A stretch of 64,000 nt of DNA from Gammaproteobacteria bacterium (GCA_016707425.1 JADJHU010000018.1:41678-105677); one strand, 5' to 3'; positions 17,737 through 27,859 are shown, counted from the first letter of the stretch. Notes: generated by a model not told the origin, from the letters alone. Made by a program: numbers and translations.

Positions 17737-18609
17737 ATGGCGGTCACTCTGACGGGCCTCGAGGGCAGGACGGCAATCGTCACCGGTGCCGGGCGCATGA
17801 GGAGCATCGGCCGCTCGATTGCCCTGGTGCTGGCCCGTGCGGGCTGCGACGTGGTCGTGACCGGCAGCGGAAGGGCGCCCGAGCGCTACCCTGAGGATGA
17901 GCGGCGCGCTGGCTGGCGCGATGTCGAATCGGTAGCGGAGGAGATCCGCACGCTCGGGCGTCGCGCGCTGGCCGCGGTCTGCGATGTGGCGGACGCCGAG
18001 GCAGTGCAAACACTCCTGGAGCGCGTTACACGCGAATTTGGCGACATCGATGTGCTTGTGAACAACGCCGGATCGGCCTTCGGATCCGACCGTGTGCCCG
18101 TCGTCGATCTGCCCGTTCCCGAGTGGCATCGGGTCATCGCCACGAATCTGCACGGCACCTTCTACATGTCGCAGGCTGTCGCGCGTCGGATGGTGGCGCA
18201 GGGCCGCGGCGGCAGCATCGTGAACATCTCCAGTCTGTCGGCGCGCCTGCTGTCGGCGGATAGCGGGGTCTACGCCGCATCGAAGGCGGCGGTGAACGCG
18301 CTTTCGACTGTCATGGCCGCCGAGCTCGGGCCGCACCGGATCCGTGTCAACGCCGTGTGCCCGGGCATCATCGACACGAGTCGCCATGACGAACTGCGGA
18401 GCACCGCGCTCTGGGAGAGCGTCATCAGAAGCTTCGTGCCACTCGGGCGCGCAGGCACGGGCGGGGATATCGCCAATCTCGTGGCCTTCCTGTGCAGCGA
18501 CGAGGGCGCGTGGATCACGGGACAGCACATTTACATCGACGGCGGCCACGGCTTCACGCCGCGCAGCGCGCCGTCGCATACAGACGGATCATCGCAAGGA
18601 GACGCATGA
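17737..18609 (+). CDS. SDR family oxidoreductase
   Basis: A 290-residue SDR with the longer TGAGRMRSIGRS loop (an extra MRS insert typical of some NAD(P)-dependent clades), NNAGS, NISSLSARLL, YAASK and YIDGGHGF. A C-terminal extension of about 15 polar residues follows the usual end. It overlaps the next SDR by 4 nt (ATGA). Function is inferred only at family level. Confidence 0.88.
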   Translation: MAVTLTGLEGRTAIVTGAGRMRSIGRSIALVLARAGCDVVVTGSGRAPERYPEDERRAGWRDVESVAEEIRTLGRRALAAVCDVADAEAVQTLLERVTREFGDIDVLVNNAGSAFGSDRVPVVDLPVPEWHRVIATNLHGTFYMSQAVARRMVAQGRGGSIVNISSLSARLLSADSGVYAASKAAVNALSTVMAAELGPHRIRVNAVCPGIIDTSRHDELRSTALWESVIRSFVPLGRAGTGGDIANLVAFLCSDEGAWITGQHIYIDGGHGFTPRSAPSHTDGSSQGDA

Positions 18610-19379
18610 TGGCATGGTGGAACAGGTTCTCTCTCGAAGGCAGGACGGCGCTCGTGACGGGCGGCTCGCGTGGCATCGGCCGTGCCACGGCGGAGTTGCT
18701 GGCGCAGGCGGGTGCGCACGTGGTCGTCTCTTCCCGCAACGGCGCCGACCTGGACGAGGTGGTGAGAGGGATCCGGTCGGCGGGAGGGAAGGCGGAGGCC
18801 ATCCCTGCGCACATCGGGCGGATCGAGGACGTCGAGGCCCTGCTCGCCGAGCTCGAGCGCCGGGCGCTGCACGTCGACACCCTCGTGAACAATGCCGGCA
18901 TCAGTCCACTCGTGAAGGAGCCCTTCTCTGGCACCTCGCTCGAGCTCTGGCAGAAGATCATGGACGTGAATCTGCGCGGGCCGTTTCTGCTCAGCGCGCG
19001 TCTCGGGCGCGCCATGGCTGCTCGCCGCTCGGGCTCGATCGTCAACATCAGTTCCACGGGAGCGTTGCGGACGAGCCCGCTCATCGGGGCCTACTGCGTC
19101 TCGAAGAGGGCGGTGAATACGCTCACCGAAGTGTTCGCCAAGGAATTCGGGACGCACGGCGTGCGGGTGAACACGATCAGCTGTGGTCTCGTCGAGACCG
19201 CCATGGGTGACTGGACGATCAAGGACCAGAAGGCCTACGACTTCACACTGGGCATGACGCCGCTCGCGCGCCATGCCCAACCGGACGAGGTGGCCTATGC
19301 GGTGCTGTTCCTCGTCAGCGGCGCGGCGAGCTTCGTCACGGGCGCTAATCTCGCCGTGGACGGCGGGACGGGCATCTAG
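18606..19379 (+). CDS. SDR family oxidoreductase
   Basis: A 257-residue SDR: TGGSRGIGRA, SSRNGADLDEV, NNAGIS, NISSTGALRT, YCVSK and VDGGTGI. Two adjacent ATGs (18606, 18609); the first overlaps the upstream TGA. The final TAG interlocks with the stop of the convergent flavin oxidoreductase gene (shared CTAG), so there is no intergenic space between the convergent genes. Confidence 0.88.
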   Translation: MMAWWNRFSLEGRTALVTGGSRGIGRATAELLAQAGAHVVVSSRNGADLDEVVRGIRSAGGKAEAIPAHIGRIEDVEALLAELERRALHVDTLVNNAGISPLVKEPFSGTSLELWQKIMDVNLRGPFLLSARLGRAMAARRSGSIVNISSTGALRTSPLIGAYCVSKRAVNTLTEVFAKEFGTHGVRVNTISCGLVETAMGDWTIKDQKAYDFTLGMTPLARHAQPDEVAYAVLFLVSGAASFVTGANLAVDGGTGI

Positions 19380-21501
19380 ATCGCCGCGGCGACCTCCGCG
19401 GCGCTGCGCATCGCACCCTCGATGTAACTCACGCCGCGGCAGTCGCCGACCACGTGCACCGCGAAGCTCGCCGCGCGCAGCTGCTCCGCGAGCGCCAGGT
19501 CTCCGCTCGCGCCCTTGGCGACGATGACGTGATCAGCCAGGATCGCGGCACCCTGGCCTGCGGCATCCGTGAAGCGCACGCACTCGGCCTCGATGCGGAT
19601 ATCGCTCGCGCCAGCACGCAATGTGACGCCGTGCTCTTCGAGCTCTTCGATGAGGCGCATACGTCGCACGATCGTGAGACCTGCTCCGAGTCGCGGGACG
19701 TCATCGACCACTCCCACCGTGCGACCACGCTCGCTCAGGAACTCGGCCAGTTCGAGGCCGACGAGCTCGCCGCCGACGATGGCGATGCGCTTGCCGAGTG
19801 GCATCCACTGGTGCGTCGCCCTGCGTACGAAGTCGAGGTTGGCCGTCATGCCGGTGGCGGCGCCGATCTTCGTCGCGAGCCGCGTCGTCCAGCCGGTCTT
19901 CTTCTCCAGGGCCTCCGAGCTCTCTCCCAGTACGAGTCGCCGCAGATCGTCGCCGCTGAAGACGTGAGGGAGATCACTGCCCGGGATCGGGGGCATGCTG
20001 CGACGGGCGCCGGTTGCGACGACGACCGCATCTGCCGAGAGAGATCGCAGGAGTTCGGGCGTCGCAACCGTGCCGAGGCGTACTTCCACGTGCGAGGCTT
20101 CGACCTGGCGCGCGAGCCAGTCGAGCAGCCGCTCGTTGGCAGCGTAAGCCAGTGCCGCGAAGCGGAGCGTTCCACCCAGCTGATCACCACGCTCGAGCAG
20201 CACGACCTCGTGCCCGGCGCGATCGAGGCGGCGCGCTGCTTCCATGCCGCCGGGTCCGCCGCCCACGACCACCACGCGTTTGCGCGTCGCCGCGGCGGGC
20301 GGTGCCGGCCGGAGTGACTCGAAACACGTCTCGGGATTCACGGCGCAGCGCGCATGCTCCTGGATGTAGATTGCGCTGATACACGTATAGCAATAGATGC
20401 AGGGCAGAACATCCTGAGGGCGGCCTTCCTTCAGCTTCCTCGGGAGATGCGGGTCAGCGAGGAGTTTTCGACCCATCGCCACGAAGTCGATGGAGCCGTC
20501 GGCGATGCGCGCATCGCCCACTTCGGGCTCGACACGACCGGAGGCGATGACGGGAATACGGACTGCCGCCTTGATGGCCGCAGCAAAGGCAGGTTCACAC
20601 CTGGCTCATGTGGAGTGTGCGAGGCGGAGTGGAGCTTTCCATGGTCCGTATCGTGGTAGGCCGTGACGGTGATCGCGTTCGCACCCGCGTCCTGGGCCAT
20701 GCACGCCGTGCGTTTCGCATCGTCGATGGTGATCCCGCCCTCCTTGCCGACCTCCCGGGAATCGAGCTTGCACCACATCGCAAAGTCGGGGCCGACCGCG
20801 GCGCGCACGGCGCGCAGCACCTCGAGAAGGAAGCGCACACGGTTCTCGAGGCTGCCGCCGTATTCGTCCGTGCGCCGGTTCGAGCGCGGTGAGACGAAAG
20901 AGGAGAGGAGGTAACCGTGGCCGCCGTGGACTTCGACGCCGTCGGCACCCGCACGCTTCGCGCGTACCGCGGCTGCTGCAAACTGATTCACGACGGTGCG
21001 GATGTCGTCGGCCGTCATGACCCTGAAGTCCACGTTCCTGATCTGGGGTGCGGGTGACTTGGCGATCTCCTCGAGCAGCCACATGCTGCTGACGTCCCTC
21101 TTCGGCGGTTCGGGGAGTGAAGGCACCCAGAGCGGCCGCCCCGCCTTCATGTCTTCGGGTGCGACGAGACCACCGTGATGCAGCTGCAGCGAGAACTTCG
21201 CCCCGTGGCGGTGGATCGCTTCGGCCATCGCCGCGATTCCGGGGATGAAGCGGTCGTCGGAGATCGCGATCTGGCCCGGCTGATTTCCACCGGCCGGCCA
21301 GGCGACGCCTGCCACCCCCGTGTTCACCAGCGCCACGCCACCGCGAGCCTGCTCCTCGTGAAAGGCACGGATACGCTCGCCGCAGGTGCCATCGGGTTCG
21401 GCGAGATTGACGCCCATGGCGGTGACGATGATGCGGTTGCGGAGCTCGAGTGGCCCGATACGGCCGGGAGAGAGGAGGTGTGCGAAAGCTCCAGATGCCA
21501 T
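19376..21501 (-). pseudogene. OYE-family NADH:flavin oxidoreductase / 2,4-dienoyl-CoA reductase-like, with one frameshift
   Basis: Restored length is about 708 residues, normal for FMN-FAD-[4Fe-4S] enzymes of the DCR/BaiCD group. The N-terminal TIM barrel has LLSPGRIGPLELRNRI, EVHGGHGYLLSSFVSPRSN and RRTDEYGGSLENR. The iron-sulfur motif is CIYCYTCISAIYIQEHARC, followed by two Rossmann domains (VVVVGGGPGGMEAA; IAIVGGELVGLELA). Near 20590 (reading CCTTTGCT) one base appears missing: the other frame continues FAAAIKAAVRIPVIASGRVE. Such enzymes reduce enoyl- or dienoyl-CoA or steroid double bonds. The break is probably a sequencing error because both halves are intact. Confidence 0.85.
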
Positions 21502-21820
21502 GGCTCAGGCTCCGTGTCTTCGGTGGGTCCCGACCCGAAAATCCTGGCCGGGAGCGGGTGGCAGAAGGATACGCGGTCGGCGTCGACAGGCGCAAAATCT
21601 TCGCGCACGCGATCCCTGCCGCTGCCTGCGGATGGCCGGACTGGAAGAAATCGGCACTTTGCGCAGAGCCCTGATCGGGACTACTCTCAGCGTGACGCCA
21701 GCAATGTGATCGGCGCCGCGACGGAGGGCATGTTCGTGGAGACATTTGAGTGACGGGTGATGACAGGCGCCGGCGCGCGCCGCGCGCGGGACTCCGAAGG
21801 CTTCTGCCGCCAGCGGGCGC
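21502..21820. other. Divergent intergenic region
   Basis: This 319-bp region separates the minus-strand flavin oxidoreductase from the plus-strand DUF1214-like gene. I see no convincing coding frame, no clear -35/-10 pair and no strong palindrome. It must contain two promoters if both flanking calls are right. Confidence 0.5.
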
Positions 21821-23158
21821 GTGGGGCGCAGGGAGCTGTTCAGTGCTGCGCTGGCAGGCGGCGCTGCGGCAATGTTGCCGTCGACATCGATGGCGGAAGT
21901 GGCGGGGAAGGCGGCAACGGCAGGCGGGCTGCCCGAGGGCCTCCTGTCCTGGGGGCAGTATCTCGATCTCCTGCGACCGGCTGGCGAGCTCGCGCGCATC
22001 ACGCTGGAGCCGGAAAGCGAGCAGCTTCGCGCGGAGCTCTACCGACAGCTGGCGATGAACCTGTCGTCGGGCTATTTCATGTATTTCCAGTCCGACGCCC
22101 GCTATCCGGACTGGATGCCGTTCCTGAACTCGGTCTTCACTCTGCAGCCGAATCCCGACGATACGTACTGGCTCGCGCATCTGGATGACAAGGGGACCTA
22201 TCGCATCTCGGGCACGCGCGGGACGGTGCACATCCTGTCGTTCGTGCTGACGCCGCATCTGATGGGTGGCTCCGACGAGCTCGCCGAGTCTCTAAGCAAG
22301 GAATCTGCCGGGAAGCCTGCGCAGCCGGCGAACAATGCGGGTTTCCATGATGTAAGCGAGCTCGCGCTCGGTGCCAACGGCGAGTTCGAGGTGCTGCTTT
22401 CCCGACGGCGCCCAGATGGCTACACGGGCGACTGGTGGCCCCTGGAGGCCGGCGTCTCGAGCATCATGGTGCGGCAGAGATCTTACGACTGGGGCAATGA
22501 GCGGGACGCGCGTTTCGCCATCGAGCGGGTGGATCCGATCGCACCCGATGCGCCGTTGAAGCCACGCATGAGTGCGGCGGAGATCGACCAGAGGCTGAGG
22601 CGACTCCTGGGTGAGTACACGGCGCGGCTTTCGCGCATGTGGCTCACGTACCAGAAGAATGTCGTGGACCGCGGGATCGTCAACCGCTTCGAATTCACGG
22701 GCCTTGGGGGATCGCTGCCGGTGCAGGTGTACTGGCAGGGCATGTACGAGCTCGGACCGGAGGAGGCGCTGATCCTCGAGACCGACATGCCGAAGAAGCA
22801 GCGCTACTGGAACGTGCAGCTCAACGATGCCCTGTGGAATGCCACTGAGTTCATCTACCGCCAGAGCAGCCTGAATGGCCATCAGGCGCGGCTGGACGCG
22901 GATGGCAGGTTCCGGGCGGTCATCTCGCTGCAGGATCCGGGCGTCTGGAACTGGCTCGATCCGGCCGGTTACCTCGAGGGCATGGTCATCGGGCGATGGT
23001 ACGAAGCGGACTCGCATCCCATGCCGACACTGACGCGAGTCCCGTTCGCGAAGGTGCGCGAGCATCTGCCGCCGGACACGGTCATGGTCACGCGTGAACA
23101 ACGCGCCGGACAGCTGCGCAAGCGGCGCATCGGCGGGCAACTGCGTCGGCGCTGGTGA
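21821..23158 (+). CDS. DUF1214-like exported protein, paralog D
   Basis: A 445-residue protein beginning GTG with GRRELFSAALAGGAAAMLPS, a Tat-like signal, so it is probably periplasmic. The family blocks are TYRISGTRGTVHILSFVLTP, KKQRYWNVQLNDALWNATEF, SLQDPGVWNWLDPAGYLEGM and a C-terminal REQRAGQLRKRR. It also has RQSSLNGHQARLDADGRFRA, the form usual in the wider DUF1214-like family. It lies 7 nt upstream of the sulfatase pair and is probably in the same transcript. The in-frame TGA at 21761 limits the start to about 21821. The function is unknown. Confidence 0.75.
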   Translation: MGRRELFSAALAGGAAAMLPSTSMAEVAGKAATAGGLPEGLLSWGQYLDLLRPAGELARITLEPESEQLRAELYRQLAMNLSSGYFMYFQSDARYPDWMPFLNSVFTLQPNPDDTYWLAHLDDKGTYRISGTRGTVHILSFVLTPHLMGGSDELAESLSKESAGKPAQPANNAGFHDVSELALGANGEFEVLLSRRRPDGYTGDWWPLEAGVSSIMVRQRSYDWGNERDARFAIERVDPIAPDAPLKPRMSAAEIDQRLRRLLGEYTARLSRMWLTYQKNVVDRGIVNRFEFTGLGGSLPVQVYWQGMYELGPEEALILETDMPKKQRYWNVQLNDALWNATEFIYRQSSLNGHQARLDADGRFRAVISLQDPGVWNWLDPAGYLEGMVIGRWYEADSHPMPTLTRVPFAKVREHLPPDTVMVTREQRAGQLRKRRIGGQLRRRW

Positions 23159-23165
23159 GGGCATC

Positions 23166-25529
23166 ATGAGATTCGATCGAAGCATGTTCGTTGCCTTGAG
23201 TCTGCTTGCGGGGCTCGCGGTTTCGGCAGTCCGGGCGCAGGGAGTGGCATCGACGGCGGGCGGCGTCGTGCTGCCGAAGACACCGCCGCCTTTCACCGGT
23301 ACGATCGGGCGCACCTACGCCGAGTCGAAACCCGCCGCACTTCAGCCGGTGCGCGCCCCCGAAGGCGCGCCCAACGTGCTGCTGGTCATGACAGACGATG
23401 TAGGCTTCGCCGCATCGTCCACTTTCGGCGGGCCGATTCCCACGCCGAATCTCGACCGGCTTGCGGCGAGCGGCCTCAAGTACAACCGCTTCCACACGAC
23501 AGCCATGTGTTCACCGACACGTGCGGCACTCCTCACGGGGCGCAACCACCACGCGGTGGGCAGCGGCATCGTCACCGATCTGGCGGCGGGCTATCCGGGC
23601 TATTCGGGCGTCATGCCCAAGAGCGCTGCGACGGTGGCGGAGGTGCTGAAGCAGAGCGGCTACAACACCGCGATGTTCGGCAAGCACCATAACGTGCAGG
23701 CAGGCGCATCGTCCGCGGCAGGACCCTTCGACCAGTGGCCGACGGGCCTGGGCTTCGAGTACTTCTACGGCTTCGTGGCCGCCGAGGCGAACCAGTTCAG
23801 TCCGGCGCTCTACCGCGGGACCTCGCGCGTGGCGGCACCCAAGGGTGTCATGCTCGACCAGGCACTGATCGATGACGCCATCCGCTGGGTGCACAACCAG
23901 CAGGCCGGTGACCCGGACAAGCCCTTCTTCATCTACCTTGCGCCGGGAACGGCGCATGCGCCGCATCAGGCACCCAGGGAGTGGATCGCGAAGTTCAAGG
24001 GTCGCTTCGACCAGGGCTGGGATGAGCTGCGTGATGAGATTCTCGCTCGCCAGAAGGCACTCGGTGTGGTGCCGCAGGACGCACAGCTCACGCCGCGACC
24101 GCCGGGGATTCCTGCGTGGGAGGCCGTCTCGCCGGGCCTGAAACGCACGACCGCCCGCATGATGGAAGTCTACTCAGGGATGCTCGCGCACCAGGACTAT
24201 CAGTTCGGGCGGCTCGTGGACGAACTCACACGCATGGGCAAGCTCGACAATACCCTGGTGATTTTCATCGAAGGTGACAACGGGGCCTCGGCCGAGGGTG
24301 AGGTTTTCGGTCACACGAATCCGATGGGCAATTTCGCGAATGGGGCGGCGGAGACCGAGGCCGAGCAGCTCGCCATGCTCGACGAGCTCGGCGGCCCGAA
24401 CACCACCGAGAACTATGCGGCGGGCTGGGCGTGGGCGCTGGATACGCCGCTCAAGTGGACAAAGCAGATTGCCTCGCACCTGGGTGGCGTGCGCAATGGC
24501 ATGGTGCTCTCCTGGCCGGCACGCATTGCCTCGCGAGGGCTTCGCACCCAGTTTCATCACGTGATCGATGTGGCACCCACCATCCTCGAGGCCGCCGGCG
24601 TGCCGCAGCCGACGAGCGTCAATGGCGTACCGCAGCAGCGCGTGGATGGCATCAGCATGGTTTACAGCTTCGCGTCCGCCGATGTCCCGGGGCGCCGCCG
24701 GACGCAGTACTTCGAGATGATGGGCAACCGCGCCATCTATCATGACGGCTGGATGGCTTCCAGCACCCCGACGCGCGTCACCTGGATGCGTCAGCGGCTC
24801 GCGAACAAGGCGACGCCTGAGGACTACGACTGGGAGCTCTACGATCTCGAACACGATTTCTCTCAGGCCGATGATCTCGCATCCCGGAATCCGGGGAAGC
24901 TCGCCGAGCTGCAGGCGCTGTTTGACCGTGAGGCGCAGCGTAACCACGTCTATCCGCTCGACGACCGGCTCGATCTGACGCGCTTCGCGGCTGCGGTGGC
25001 GCTCGGGGCGAAGCCGCGTCCGAGCTATGTCTACTGGGGCAAGGACGTCACCGTTCCGGCCGAACTCGCGCCGAACTTCCGGGGCTCCTTCACACTCACT
25101 GCGGAACTCGACACCACTGCGGGCGACAGCGGGGTGCTCGCGGCGCTCGGCGGGAAGTTCGCGGGCTGGAGTTTCTATCTGAAGGAGGGGAAGCCGGTGG
25201 TGCTCATGGCCGGCGCGCATCGGCCAGACCGGGTCTTCCGCGTGGAGGCAGGTGAGCGCGTGCCACGGGCACCGACGACCGTGCGCTACGACTTTGCCTC
25301 GGAAGGCGTCGGGCGGGGCGGCCTCATGCGCATCAGCATCGACGGGCGCGAAGTGGGACAGGGGCGGATCGAGCGCACCATCGTGCGGACTGTCGAGATG
25401 ACCGATACCTTCGACGTCGGCTTCGATGGCGATACGCAGGTCACCGACGAGTATGCAGGCGACGGGCGCTTCGGCGGTGAAATCCGCAAACTGACCGTCG
25501 AGCAACGGCCGCTCATGACTGGAGGGTGA
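23166..25529 (+). CDS. Secreted type I sulfatase (arylsulfatase-like) 1
   Basis: A 787-residue protein with a signal peptide (MFVALSLLAGLAVSAVRAQG). The sulfatase domain starts VLLVMTDDVGFAASSTFGGP (metal-binding aspartates) and has the formylglycine site CSPTRAALLTGR, where the cysteine must be converted to formylglycine, plus GKHH, GTAHAPHQAP and IEGDNGASAEGE. About 180 C-terminal residues form a beta-rich segment (GVLAALGGKFAGWSFYLKEG) suggestive of a lectin-like sandwich. It should hydrolyse a sulfate ester in the periplasm. ATG 23166 follows GTGAGGG. No maturation enzyme is in the window. Confidence 0.9.
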   Translation: MRFDRSMFVALSLLAGLAVSAVRAQGVASTAGGVVLPKTPPPFTGTIGRTYAESKPAALQPVRAPEGAPNVLLVMTDDVGFAASSTFGGPIPTPNLDRLAASGLKYNRFHTTAMCSPTRAALLTGRNHHAVGSGIVTDLAAGYPGYSGVMPKSAATVAEVLKQSGYNTAMFGKHHNVQAGASSAAGPFDQWPTGLGFEYFYGFVAAEANQFSPALYRGTSRVAAPKGVMLDQALIDDAIRWVHNQQAGDPDKPFFIYLAPGTAHAPHQAPREWIAKFKGRFDQGWDELRDEILARQKALGVVPQDAQLTPRPPGIPAWEAVSPGLKRTTARMMEVYSGMLAHQDYQFGRLVDELTRMGKLDNTLVIFIEGDNGASAEGEVFGHTNPMGNFANGAAETEAEQLAMLDELGGPNTTENYAAGWAWALDTPLKWTKQIASHLGGVRNGMVLSWPARIASRGLRTQFHHVIDVAPTILEAAGVPQPTSVNGVPQQRVDGISMVYSFASADVPGRRRTQYFEMMGNRAIYHDGWMASSTPTRVTWMRQRLANKATPEDYDWELYDLEHDFSQADDLASRNPGKLAELQALFDREAQRNHVYPLDDRLDLTRFAAAVALGAKPRPSYVYWGKDVTVPAELAPNFRGSFTLTAELDTTAGDSGVLAALGGKFAGWSFYLKEGKPVVLMAGAHRPDRVFRVEAGERVPRAPTTVRYDFASEGVGRGGLMRISIDGREVGQGRIERTIVRTVEMTDTFDVGFDGDTQVTDEYAGDGRFGGEIRKLTVEQRPLMTGG

Positions 25530-25531
25530 GG

Positions 25532-27859
25532 ATGCCGTCGATGGTCCGCCTCGCGCGGGATACCGCGCTCGTTTTGACTGCGCTCATGTCTATGCCGGCA
25601 GCCTTCGGCCAGACGGCCGCAAGCTCTGCAGTGCGGGTCGCAGCGCCCGCGCCACCGTTGCAGGTGCAGGCACCAAAGGGCGCGCCGAACGTGGTCGTCG
25701 TACTCCTGGACGACGTGGGTTTCGCGGCGTCCTCGACTTTCGGTGGCCCTGCTGAAACGCCTGTGCTCGATGCCCTCGCCCGCGAGGGTCTGCGCTACAA
25801 CCGCTTCCACACTACCGGCATCTGCTCGCCGACGCGCGCAGCGCTCCTCTCCGGGCGCAACGCGCACGCCGTCGGGATCGGCGCCGTGATGAACTCTGCC
25901 GATGAGCGGCCTGGCTATCAGGGCGTGCACGCGCGCGATGCGGCCACGATGGCCGAGATCCTGCGGGATAACGGCTACAACACGGCGGCCTTCGGCAAGT
26001 GGCACCAGACGCCCGATTGGGAGATCTCGCAATCGGGTCCCTTCGATCGCTGGCCCACCGGGCAGGGTTTCGAGAAGTTCTACGGTTTCCTCGGGGGCGA
26101 AACGGATCAATTCGAACCCACCCTCATCGAGGGCACGACGCCCGTGATGCGCCCGGCCGGCAAGGGCTACCACCTGACCGAGGATCTTGCCAACCGCGCG
26201 ATAGCATGGATGCGCGTCCAGCACTCGGTGACGCCTGAGAAGCCTTTCTTCCTCTACTTCGCTCCGGGCGCAACGCATGCGCCGCTCCAGGCTCCGGGCG
26301 AGTGGATCGAGAAGTACCGCGGACGTTTCGAACAGGGCTGGGACCGCCTGCGCGAGGAGATCCTGGCGCGACAGAAAGAGCTTGGCGTGGTGCCGAAGGG
26401 CACAGTGCTCACGCCCCGGCCCGAGGGGCTGCCGGCCTGGGAGGCACTCGGCGCGGATGACAAGAAGATCGCCTCGCGCCTGATGGAAGTCTACGCGGGC
26501 TTTCTCGCCCACACCGATGCGCAGGTCGGGCGCATCGTGCAGGCGCTCAAAGAAGCTGGTGAGTTCGACAACACGCTCTTTGTCTACATCGTGGGCGACA
26601 ATGGCGGCTCGGCCGAAGGTGGCATGCTCGGCAGCCTGAACTACATGGGCGCCATCCAGGGGCTGCAGGAGGATCGGGCGCAGATGCTCGGCCGCCTCGA
26701 GAGCTTCGGGGGTCCCGCGACCTATCCACATTACCCGGCAGCCTGGGCCTGGGCGATGGATACGCCCTTTCAGTGGACCAAGAGCGTCGCGTCACACCTC
26801 GGCGGCACGCGCAATCCGATGGTGATCACCTGGCCGAAGCGCATCCACGATCACGGCGGGCTGCGCAGCCAGTTCGGACACGTGAACGACATCCTGCCGA
26901 CCGTGCTGGAAGCTGCCGGCCTCGACGCACCCGCCGTGTTCCAGGGCATCCGCCAGAAGCCGCTCGATGGCACGAGTCTCGTCTACAGCTTCGCCGATGC
27001 GAAGGCGCCCGAGCGCCACACCACTCAGTACTTCGAGATCTTCGGGCATCGGGCGATCTATCACGAGGGCTGGATGGCCTCGGCGTTTCACGCGCGGCTT
27101 CCGTGGCAGGTCATCTCGATGAGCCAGAAGCCTTTCGAGTCCGACCGCTGGGAGCTCTACGATCTCAGGCGCGACTTCTCCCAGGCGCACGATCTCGCCG
27201 CGAAGGAGCCCGAGCGTCTCGAAGCTCTGCAGGCGCTCTTTATGCAGGAGGCCGAACGCAATCAGGTCCTGCCCTTGAAGGGCCAGGTGCTGAATGCGAA
27301 GCTCCCGAGTCTCACGGGCGGGCGTACGGAGTTCACCTACTATTCCGGCGCGGTGGGCATCCCGGAGAAGGGCGCACCGCCGATCTTCAATCGCTCGTGG
27401 AGCGTGTCGGCGACGATCGAGGTGCCCGGCTCCGAGGCGCGAGGTGTGATCGCTGCCATGGGCGGAGCGCCTGCGGGCTGGTCGCTCTATCTCGACTCTG
27501 AAGGTAAGCCCGCCTTCCACTATCGCGCCTTCGAGGCCGGTTCGATCGAGCTCGCGGGCGGGAAGCCCCTCGGGGCCGGCCGGCACGTCGTGCAGGTGGA
27601 CTTCGATTACGACGGCGGGGGCTTCGGCAAGGGCGGCACCGCGCGCCTCACGCTCGACGGTGAGCCGCAGGGCGAGGGGCGGGTGGCCACCACGCCGCCG
27701 GCCTACTTCTCCATCAACGAGACCTTCGACATCGGCCTCGACACCGGCTCTGCCGCAGGGCGCTATCCGTCGGATGCGGCGCCCGGCTATCCCTTCAGTG
27801 GCGGGCGCATCGAACGCGTGGACGTGCGCCTGCGCGCGGCCACGGTGGGGCGGCTGTGA
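25532..27859 (+). CDS. Secreted type I sulfatase (arylsulfatase-like) 2
   Basis: A 775-residue paralog of the preceding sulfatase with the same order of parts: signal peptide, VVVVLLDDVGFAASSTFGGP, formylglycine site CSPTRAALLSGR, GKWHQ (the usual GKWH, unlike GKHH in its neighbour), VGDNGGSAEGG and a similar C-terminal beta-rich domain (GVIAAMGGAPAGWSLYLDSE). ATG 25532 is preceded by GGAGGG at good spacing; a GTG at 25526 overlaps the previous stop. The pair probably arose by tandem duplication and now may differ in substrate. Confidence 0.9.
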   Translation: MPSMVRLARDTALVLTALMSMPAAFGQTAASSAVRVAAPAPPLQVQAPKGAPNVVVVLLDDVGFAASSTFGGPAETPVLDALAREGLRYNRFHTTGICSPTRAALLSGRNAHAVGIGAVMNSADERPGYQGVHARDAATMAEILRDNGYNTAAFGKWHQTPDWEISQSGPFDRWPTGQGFEKFYGFLGGETDQFEPTLIEGTTPVMRPAGKGYHLTEDLANRAIAWMRVQHSVTPEKPFFLYFAPGATHAPLQAPGEWIEKYRGRFEQGWDRLREEILARQKELGVVPKGTVLTPRPEGLPAWEALGADDKKIASRLMEVYAGFLAHTDAQVGRIVQALKEAGEFDNTLFVYIVGDNGGSAEGGMLGSLNYMGAIQGLQEDRAQMLGRLESFGGPATYPHYPAAWAWAMDTPFQWTKSVASHLGGTRNPMVITWPKRIHDHGGLRSQFGHVNDILPTVLEAAGLDAPAVFQGIRQKPLDGTSLVYSFADAKAPERHTTQYFEIFGHRAIYHEGWMASAFHARLPWQVISMSQKPFESDRWELYDLRRDFSQAHDLAAKEPERLEALQALFMQEAERNQVLPLKGQVLNAKLPSLTGGRTEFTYYSGAVGIPEKGAPPIFNRSWSVSATIEVPGSEARGVIAAMGGAPAGWSLYLDSEGKPAFHYRAFEAGSIELAGGKPLGAGRHVVQVDFDYDGGGFGKGGTARLTLDGEPQGEGRVATTPPAYFSINETFDIGLDTGSAAGRYPSDAAPGYPFSGGRIERVDVRLRAATVGRL

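Noticed and set aside
16405..18579. Open frame of about 724 codons antisense to the CoA-transferase and SDR
   Set aside because: It includes the poly-C tract as a glycine run and has no domain; the sense strand carries conserved CaiB/BaiF and SDR motifs.
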